A DNA stretch of 10,218 nucleotides, taken from NCBI GenBank assembly GCA_902798675.1, contig CADBXQ010000018.1, positions 1 through 10,218 on the forward strand, given 5' to 3'. This document shows, in pieces, positions 5,704 to 10,218 of this stretch (within the stretch, counting starts at the first letter, position 1; each line of letters starts with the position of its first letter). This DNA is from Oscillospiraceae bacterium. GTDB lineage: Bacteria; Bacillota; Clostridia; Oscillospirales; Ruminococcaceae. The position numbers were made by a program, and so were the translations under genes. The notes below the pieces were generated by a model that saw only the letters and a list, made by a program, of their open reading frames with translations, did no database searches and was not told the origin of the DNA.

Positions 5704-6666
5704 CTAGGCTTTGTCGTCACGTGGCTTTGATTTTGAAGCGGATTTGTCCTCAAACAATTCCTTGACTGAAGCCGCCAAAGCCGCAACAGATTGGATCTCG
5801 CTTGGAACTATTATTTTTGTCGCTTTGCCATCAGAAACCTTTTCAAACGCTTCCAAAGATTTTAACGCAATAACAGCTTTGGAAACGCCAACATCCGTTA
5901 GCATTTTAAGCCCGTGAGCCGTTGCCAGCTGGACGATTTCTATGGCCTTGGCCTTTCCTTCAGCTTCTTTAATAGACTGCTCGCGAACAGCTTCAGCATG
6001 GAGAATTAGGGACTCTTTTTCAGCCTCTGCGTGGAGAACTTGGGCGCGTTTTTCTCCTTCAGCGACCAAAATATCAGCATTTTTTCGCCCTTCAGCTTGC
6101 AAAATCAGCTGTCTCCGCTCGCGTTCAGCTTTCATTTGCTTTTCCATTGCGTTTTGGATTTCAGAAGGCGGGACTATGTTTTTCAGCTCAACGCGATTAA
6201 CCTTGATTCCCCATTTATCCGAAGCTTCGTCCAAAATAGCTGTTATTCTGGTGTTGATAACGTCGCGGCTTGTTAGGGTATGGTCCAGTTCCAGATCGCC
6301 GATTATATTTCGCAGAGTTGTCGCTGTTAGGTTTTCAATCGCAAGCAACGGGTTATCAACTCCATATGTGTATAACTTGGCGTCGGTCACTTGATAAAAA
6401 ACAACAGTGTCTATCTGCATGGTCACGTTATCCTTGGTTATCACGGGCTGGGGCGGGAAGTCAACAACGCGCTCTTTCAAAGAGACTTTGCTCCTGACAA
6501 CGTCAAAAATTGGAAGTTTTATGTGTATGCCAGTGTTCCAAGTTGATTGATATGACCCGAGGCGTTCAACAACATAAACTTTAGACTGGGGGACAATTTT
6601 AACAGATGAAACCCCTAAAAGAGCCAAAACCACCAAAATAACTCCTAATACCACCAATATTTCCAT
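5704..6666 (-). CDS. SPFH/band-7 membrane protein (QmcA/slipin-like)
   Basis: The 320-residue protein belongs to the stomatin/prohibitin (SPFH) superfamily, scaffold proteins that oligomerise at the membrane and act in membrane organisation and quality control. An N-terminal membrane anchor (about 1-20) is followed by the SPFH domain, with VPQSKVYVVERLGSYQ, GIHIKLPIFD, ERVVDFPPQPVITKDNV and KWGIKVNRVELKNI. From about 185 to 245 there is a long Ala/Glu/Arg-rich coiled coil with repeated AEGE and HAEA units. Length and order match QmcA/slipin-type members paired with NfeD. The SD AGGAGG is 9 bases before the ATG. It follows nfeD by 24 bases in one operon. Its specific client or cargo cannot be read from the sequence. 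Confidence 0.92.
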   Translation of the reverse strand: MEILVVLGVILVVLALLGVSSVKIVPQSKVYVVERLGSYQSTWNTGIHIKLPIFDVVRSKVSLKERVVDFPPQPVITKDNVTMQIDTVVFYQVTDAKLYTYGVDNPLLAIENLTATTLRNIIGDLELDHTLTSRDVINTRITAILDEASDKWGIKVNRVELKNIVPPSEIQNAMEKQMKAERERRQLILQAEGRKNADILVAEGEKRAQVLHAEAEKESLILHAEAVREQSIKEAEGKAKAIEIVQLATAHGLKMLTDVGVSKAVIALKSLEAFEKVSDGKATKIIVPSEIQSVAALAASVKELFEDKSASKSKPRDDKA

Positions 6667-6690
6667 AAAAACAAACCTCCTCTTTTAAAT

Positions 6691-7161
6691 TCAGTTTTCA
6701 AATTTCGGCGCAACAATCAGCGTCACACCTTCTATTCTTTTAATAGTAACAACGCTGTCGGGGCCTATATCGCGTCCGTTTTCGCTTTTTGCAGCCCAAT
6801 CCAGGCCCTCAACCCTAACCCTGCCTTTGCCGTTTAAATTGTCTATTGAAGAAATGACAACCCCCTCCTTGCCAATGATCAGGTCGGCGTTAGTTGGATG
6901 ATATTTGATTTTGAGCAGTTTGTATGCGATAGGGCGGATGAAAACCATCAACAGCGCCGTTAATAAAGCAAAAATTAACAGCTGAAGCAGGGGAGGAACG
7001 TCAAACAAAGCAGCGATCAACGCGCCGATGCTGCCAACGCTAAACCATATGGCAAAAAATTGGGATGTAAATAGCTCTGTCAGGAAAAACGCAACAAACA
7101 ACCCAGCCCATAGTATCAAACACAAAACGAAGTCTGAAACATATGTTTCAAAAATATACAC
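6691..7161 (-). CDS. NfeD-like membrane protein
   Basis: The 156-residue protein is the short, protease-less form of NfeD. Three hydrophobic segments come first (LCLILWAGLFVAFF, FFAIWFSVGSIGALIAALF, and LLQLLIFALLTALLMVFI), then a soluble C-terminal OB-fold domain with LIGKEGVVIS, GKGRVRVEGLDWAAKSE and VTIKRIEGVTLIV. NfeD proteins are encoded next to SPFH genes and are thought to act with them in the membrane; the neighbour at 6666 fits. I choose GTG at 7161 because GAGGTGA lies 7 bases upstream of it. The longer in-frame ATG at 7191 has no SD and would be only about five bases from the predicted transcript start. Confidence 0.88.
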   Translation of the reverse strand: MYIFETYVSDFVLCLILWAGLFVAFFLTELFTSQFFAIWFSVGSIGALIAALFDVPPLLQLLIFALLTALLMVFIRPIAYKLLKIKYHPTNADLIIGKEGVVISSIDNLNGKGRVRVEGLDWAAKSENGRDIGPDSVVTIKRIEGVTLIVAPKFEN

Positions 7162-7203
7162 CCCAAGCTCACCTCGAATCGCTAAATCCATACACTCGAA
7201 GGC

Positions 7204-7232
7204 ATTTTATCACGAAAATTTATTTTTGTCAA
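7204..7232 (-). promoter_or_regulatory. Strong sigma-A promoter of the nfeD-SPFH operon
   Basis: A perfect TTGACA (7232-7227), a 17-base spacer and TAAAAT (7209-7204) on the minus strand. The start is predicted near 7197. This supports the GTG start of nfeD at 7161. Confidence 0.85.
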
Positions 7233-7325
7233 CATTTTTTTAAATATTTTTTAATTCATTTGCGCGGAGTTGTCGATTATGTGATGCAATTTGCGCAAAT
7301 TAAAATCACGAATTATATTGGTTGT

Positions 7326-7605
7326 TTGGGTTATATTTGTTCATTGACTTCCTTTGCTTTAAAAAGGCTGACTTTTTGATTTAAAAACTGGGCTCAAATT
7401 AAAGCGCCCTCAAGCAAGCTCTAAAAGACGATGATTCTGGCCGCTTTAAGCGCCGCCGGCTCAGGCTAAAGCCATGCAATTCAAGCTGATTTAAAATGTC
7501 AAGGCTTTTTCAAATTGTGTGTGACAAGTGGTAGCAAAAACGCCCTCTTGTTGCGGACGCTTTCTAGAGAGCCAGGTGAGCTCGGCGGAATCAAATATAA
7601 CCCAA
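7326..7605 (+). repeat. Interspersed repeat copy A with inverted ends
   Basis: This 280-base unit is bounded by perfect 14-base inverted ends: TTGGGTTATATTTG at 7326-7339 and its reverse complement at 7592-7605. Inside, 7411-7465 (CCTCAAGCAAGCTCTAAAAG through to GCGCCGCCGGCTCAGG) aligns with copy B at about 8517-8571 and with the reverse of copy C. Later, AAGTGGTAGCAAAAACGCCCTC (about 7526-7546) matches B at 8631-8650. No protein frame runs through it and I see no clear target duplication. It ends 20 bases after the stop of the LOG-family gene. It could be a non-autonomous mobile element or a structured RNA; neither is shown. Confidence 0.6.
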
Positions 7606-7625
7606 TGTAATAACATAAAGCCCAC

Positions 7626-8177
7626 TTATTTTGAAATGCTCGACAAATATTCGGCGGCCTCATCAAAGGACCTGGCGACAAAATATAACTTAAAGGTTTT
7701 GGAATCTGAAAACCCTTCATCACAGATCTGTTTAAAAAAGGCCAAAAGACGATCGAAAAAGCCGCTTTCATTTAATATTACTATGGGTAAATTATGTTCT
7801 CCCGCTCGTTTTGCTTCGATTGAAGCAAGCAGTTCGTCAGCGGTTCCAATTCCGCCCGGCAAAAAAACCAAAACGTCCGACAGGGAAAAAATGGCATCCT
7901 TTCTTTGATTGATGGTTTCTAATTTATATTCCCTTATACACGAAACAGACTCCAAATGGTTTTCATATGACCTGGCAGAAGCAACAAAAACTTCGCTCTT
8001 TGGCGACCGAGAAACCACCGAATATATCCTTCCGACCAAGCCAAAGCCACAGCCGCAAAAGACAAAATTATGATTTCCTCTAACAATAAAATTTCCCATT
8101 TTTTCAGCCGTTTGTTGATAAATTTCATTATTAGTGTTTATTGATGAACATCCAACGAAAACATTCAAATCAGCCAC
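7626..8177 (-). CDS. LOG-family Rossmann-fold protein (TIGR00730-like)
   Basis: The 183-residue protein has the LOG/SLOG Rossmann fold: an opening strand VFVGCSS, a nucleotide-binding turn GCGFGLVG (42-49), QRKDAI (91-96) and the signature PGGIGTADE (107-115) followed by KRAGEHNLPIVILN. Characterised family members cleave nucleoside 5'-monophosphates to base and ribose phosphate; old annotations as lysine decarboxylase are wrong. The turn usually reads GGGxxGLMG, so Cys43 is a deviation, but the catalytic PGGxGTxxE is intact. GTG at 8177 follows a weak AAGG; TTG at 8168 is an alternative. It lies 48 bases after a tRNA-Leu gene and is probably cotranscribed from that promoter. The true substrate here is unknown. 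Confidence 0.85.
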   Translation of the reverse strand: MADLNVFVGCSSINTNNEIYQQTAEKMGNFIVRGNHNFVFCGCGFGLVGRIYSVVSRSPKSEVFVASARSYENHLESVSCIREYKLETINQRKDAIFSLSDVLVFLPGGIGTADELLASIEAKRAGEHNLPIVILNESGFFDRLLAFFKQICDEGFSDSKTFKLYFVARSFDEAAEYLSSISK

Positions 8178-8225
8178 TCAACCTTTTCAAACACTTCATT
8201 TACTCATAACAATCAGCAAAACTCA

Positions 8226-8309
8226 TGGTGCGGGCGAAGGGACTTGAACCCTTACACTGATTAGTACTGGCTCCTAAGACCAGCGCGTCTGCCATTCCGC
8301 CACGCCCGC
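8226..8309 (-). tRNA. tRNA-Leu (anticodon UAG)
   Basis: The acceptor stem is GCGGGCG (8309-8303) with CGCCCGC (8236-8230), followed by discriminator A and an encoded CCA (8228-8226). The anticodon arm CUGGU-CUUAGGA-GCCAG gives UAG, which reads Leu CUN codons. A long variable arm (class II) and the T-loop GGUUCAAGUCC are present, as expected for leucine tRNA. Confidence 0.97.
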
Positions 8310-8320
8310 AGGATAAGATT

Positions 8321-8349
8321 ATTATATCATATTATTTATTTTAAGTCAA
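8321..8349 (-). promoter_or_regulatory. Sigma-A promoter of tRNA-Leu
   Basis: TTGACT (8349-8344), 17 bases, then a perfect TATAAT (8326-8321) on the minus strand, about 11 bases before the mature tRNA. It may also express the LOG-family gene downstream. Confidence 0.85.
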
Positions 8350-8437
8350 GCATAATTTTTATTTTTTAATTTAAATTTTGTGGATTTAAACTTTATGTCA
8401 AGTGAAATCGCAAAAACATGCAAATTGTGCTATTAAT

Positions 8438-8675
8438 TTAAGTTATATTTGTCTCAATTTAACTTCTTTCTGAAAAAGTTCAACTTGTTGCTTAAAAACC
8501 CAACAAATTATAATATCCTCAAACAAATTCTAAAAAACAACGCAAAAACCAGGTCGGCGCTGCCAGCTCACAACCAACTGTAATATTTTGTCTCACTGAG
8601 TTCACCTCCTCTTTTAAAGAATCCTTAAGAAGTGGTAGTTAAGCGCCCTCAAAAAGCGATTGCTGTTTAAGAAAA
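8438..8675 (+). repeat. Interspersed repeat copy B
   Basis: The left end TTAAGTTATATTTG (8438-8451) matches the end of copy A at 12 of 14 bases. The core at about 8541-8574 matches the reverse complement of copy C (8888-8921) at all but three of 34 bases, every difference being a transition. Farther on, CCTCTTTTAAAG, CCTTAA and GTGGTAG...GCGCCCTCAA (8608-8651) also match C reversed, in the same order. Read on the minus strand, the unit holds a strong SD (AGGAGG, 8610-8605) and a 25-codon frame. The right edge is estimated. Confidence 0.65.
8519..8596 (-). CDS. Possible 25-residue small ORF inside repeat B
   Basis: GTG at 8596 lies 8 bases after AGGAGG (within AAAAGAGGAGGTGA), an SD as good as any in the window, and opens a frame to TGA at 8519-8521. 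The peptide starts MRQNITVGCELAAPTWF and ends in a short hydrophobic, Cys-containing tail. In copy C the same frame reads CEPAALTWFLHCF but stops early and lacks a standard start codon; in copy A it is not open. There is no known family I can assign. It may be chance within a repeat, a leader peptide, or a remnant. Confidence 0.2.
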   Translation of the reverse strand: MRQNITVGCELAAPTWFLRCFLEFV

Positions 8676-8789
8676 GTCCCCGCATTAGTTCTTAAAATAA
8701 CCCACCGTATAAATTAATGAATGGATTTTATCATAGATTTGAAGTTGCTTTTTCACAGGATACGCCGCAGCGTCATCATTTTGAGCAGA
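8676..8789. other. Spacer between inverted repeat copies B and C
   Basis: No gene is visible here. TTTAAGAA at 8666-8673 and TTCTTAAA at 8689-8696 can form a small hairpin at the left edge. The rest is AT-rich up to about 8758, then becomes richer in G and C as copy C begins. The pair B-spacer-C could fold back on itself or could be one composite element of 592 bases (8438-9029). Confidence 0.35.
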
Positions 8790-9029
8790 GGGGGATTGAT
8801 GCAGGGACTTGAGGACGTTAACCTACCGCCAGTTAAGGCTGCTTTAAAAGAGGCAGGGAGGATCGGGAAGGATTAATATAAAAGCCCGTTGTGAGCCGGC
8901 GGCGCTGACCTGGTTTTTGCATTGTTTTTGAAATTTGAATTTGAGGACGGTTTGAACCATGCGCAGGCGTATCCGTTTTAAATCCACATTTATCCGTTAG
9001 AAGCAGTTGAGGGGACAAATATAGCCCAA
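8790..9029 (-). repeat. Interspersed repeat copy C, inverted to B
   Basis: The outer end CAAATATAGCCCAA (9016-9029) differs by one base from the right end of copy A. Its core (8888-8929) is the near-exact reverse complement of the B core, and AAAGAGG, TTAAGG and the ACTTGAGGAC block (about 8808-8855) pair with the distal half of B in the expected order. Similarity may extend left towards 8758, so the inner edge is uncertain. On the plus strand a frame over about 8760-8875 reads a plausible peptide (for example GLMQGLEDVNLPPVKAAL) with no good start signal; I do not call it a gene. Confidence 0.6.
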
Positions 9030-9134
9030 CAAAACAAAACAATTTGTGATTTTTTGTCAGGTCAGATTGTCTAAACTGCCAATAGTTAAGCCGTGAGTAT
9101 ACAGAATTTGTGTTAAAAAAATTATATTTTATTG

Positions 9135-9163
9135 TTGATAAATTAAATAGGGTGTTGTATAAT
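9135..9163 (+). promoter_or_regulatory. Sigma-A promoter of prs
   Basis: TTGATA (9135-9140), a 17-base spacer and a perfect TATAAT (9158-9163). The start would be near 9170, about 63 bases before the prs ATG. The promoter looks intact although the gene is broken. Confidence 0.8.
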
Positions 9164-9232
9164 AAAATCGAATGCTTGTTAAATGGCTAGGGATGAGTTA
9201 TCTAAAGAATGAAAATTAGGAGGATGCCGATA

Positions 9233-10145
9233 ATGAACATACACGGCAAAGATATTAAAATTTTTACGGGCAATTCCAACAGATTTGTTGCAAATATGAT
9301 TGCGAAGGCTCTAAAACTCGATGTCAGTGGCGCTGATGTTGAACTTTTTAGCGATGGGGAAATTTCTGTTTCAATCAAAGAATCTGTTCGCGGCTCGGAT
9401 TGCTTTGTCATTCAATCAACATGCTTTCCAGTCAACACAAATTTAATGGAGCTTTTGATAATGATTGATGCACTAAAGAGGGCTTCTGCTGGGAGAATAA
9501 CCGCTGTTATCCCATATTTTTGCTAAACTATGTGCCAATTTAATCGCAACCGCTGGGGCTGACAGGCTTTTAACCATGGACCTCCACGCTCCTCAAATTC
9601 AAGGCTTTTTCGACATGCCTGTTGACCATTTGCTTGGAGTTCCCGTGATTGCGCCATATTTTCAAGATTTATTCAAAAATAAAAGACAGGATGTTGTTGT
9701 TGTTTCCCCGGATTTGGGCTCAGTCACGCGAGCAAGGAACCTTGCAGAAAGGCTGGATGTTGCTCTTGCAATAGTTGATAAACGGCGGCCAAAAGCGAAC
9801 GTTTCGGAGGTTATGAACATAATTGGAGACGTTGAAGGCAAATGTGTTTTAATTGCTGATGACATGATCGACACTGCTGGAACGCTTTGCAATGGAGCAA
9901 AATCCATCGTTGAGGTTGGCGGCGCAAAAGAAGTTTATGCATGCGCAACGCATGGAGTTTTGTCTGGCCCAGCAATCGAGCGAATCCAGAACTCTGTCAT
10001 AAAAGAGCTTGTCATTCTAGACACAATTCCCCTGCCCGAAAGCAAGCGGATTAACAAAATAAAAACGCTTTCCGTCGCGCCGATTTTTGCAGAAGCAATT
10101 CAAAGGATATATGAAGACAAGTCAATTGCGCTTTTGTTTAGGTGA
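9233..10145 (+). pseudogene. prs: Ribose-phosphate pyrophosphokinase, internal deletion and frameshift
   Basis: Prs makes PRPP from ribose 5-phosphate and ATP for nucleotide, His and Trp synthesis. The start is ATG 9233, 9 bases after AGGAGG. The first frame (9233-9526) gives a normal N-terminus with FSDGEISVSIKESVRG and LMELLIMIDALKRAS, then VIPYF and a stop. From 9522 the next frame resumes with AKLCANLIATAGADRLLTMD, DLHAPQIQGFFD, DKRRP and the PRPP-binding loop DDMIDTAGT, and runs to a normal C-terminus at 10145. Compared with Bacillus Prs the 16 residues GYARQDRKARSREPIT are missing; one base remains, so about 47 bases were lost and the frame changed. ARQDRK helps bind ATP, so even a frame-corrected product should be inactive. 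Both flanks are otherwise well conserved, implying a recent event or an assembly error. Confidence 0.9.
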
Positions 10146-10149
10146 CCTT

Positions 10150-10218
10150 ATGATGAATATTTTCGATTTGTTTGATAAAATCAGCCCTAAAAAAAGAAAA
10201 GGCGGGCCAATTAAAAAA
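10150..10218 (+). CDS. Start of probable peptidyl-tRNA hydrolase, cut by window end
   Basis: Only 23 codons are present. The first residues, MNIFDLFDKISPKK from the second of two adjacent ATGs (10150 and 10153), form an N-terminal extension resembling that of some clostridial peptidyl-tRNA hydrolases, whose catalytic core would begin just beyond the window. Pth recycles peptidyl-tRNA. The identification leans on gene order, since pth often follows prs in Firmicutes. The SD AGGTGA (10140-10145) overlaps the prs stop, so translation may be coupled to prs and could suffer from its frameshift. Confidence 0.4.
   Translation, partial: MMNIFDLFDKISPKKRKGGPIKK

Noticed and set aside
5701..5710. AGCCTAGGCT palindrome as terminator of the SPFH gene
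   Set aside because: A 10-base palindrome leaves no room for a loop; a real stem would be very short.
5711..6497. Several plus-strand frames antisense to the SPFH gene
   Set aside because: They are reverse-strand shadows of its Ala/Glu-rich coiled coil, without SD sites or recognisable domains.
8833..9042. 69-codon minus-strand frame over repeat C
   Set aside because: It lies in the repeat, the equivalent frame is full of stops in copies A and B, and it has no SD.
9500..9540. Programmed ribosomal frameshift in prs at the T-run before 9522
   Set aside because: Shifting frame would still leave 16 conserved residues missing, so this is a deletion, not a recoding site.

Overview
The window reads as chromosome of a low-GC, endospore-forming member of the Clostridia. 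The evidence is a C-terminal piece of the spore-cortex gene yabQ in its usual place before divIC and an S1-domain gene, an intact pro-sigma-K gene, a TPP riboswitch with a Firmicute-type terminator, and sigma-A promoters with strong Shine-Dalgarno (SD) sites throughout. An Oscillospiraceae-like lineage, possibly host-associated and shrinking, would fit, but that is inference.

Layout. Positions 1 to about 875 are much more AT-rich than the rest, begin with CCCCAAT repeats, and carry an ORF that looks eukaryotic or otherwise foreign. This DNA is joined directly to the tail of yabQ (876-1103). From there the plus strand holds divIC/ftsB and an S1 RNA-binding gene. A hairpin at 1966-2011 separates them from gdhA (NADP-type glutamate dehydrogenase, minus strand). 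Divergent from gdhA is a small PII-like protein gene, which suggests a nitrogen-related pair. Next on the minus strand are sigK and, upstream of it, thiT with a TPP riboswitch. The thiT terminator hairpin contains the sigK SD. Further upstream are an SPFH (band-7) gene and nfeD, forming a two-gene membrane operon with its own promoter. Then come a LOG-family Rossmann protein and a tRNA-Leu(UAG) gene, probably cotranscribed.

The otherwise gene-poor stretches at 7233-7625 and 8310-9232 hold three diverged copies of a 240-280 bp repeat that I do not recognise. Two of them are inverted around a short spacer. The right end carries prs (ribose-phosphate pyrophosphokinase) with good promoter and SD but broken by an internal loss of about 47 bp that removes the ARQDRK segment and shifts the frame. 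The start of a probable pth gene overlaps its translation signals.

The most notable points are the unexplained repeat family, the broken prs, the foreign/yabQ junction, and the shared terminator and SD hairpin between thiT and sigK. I did not find a convincing new defence system or mobile-element machinery; every recognisable gene is housekeeping, transport or sporulation.
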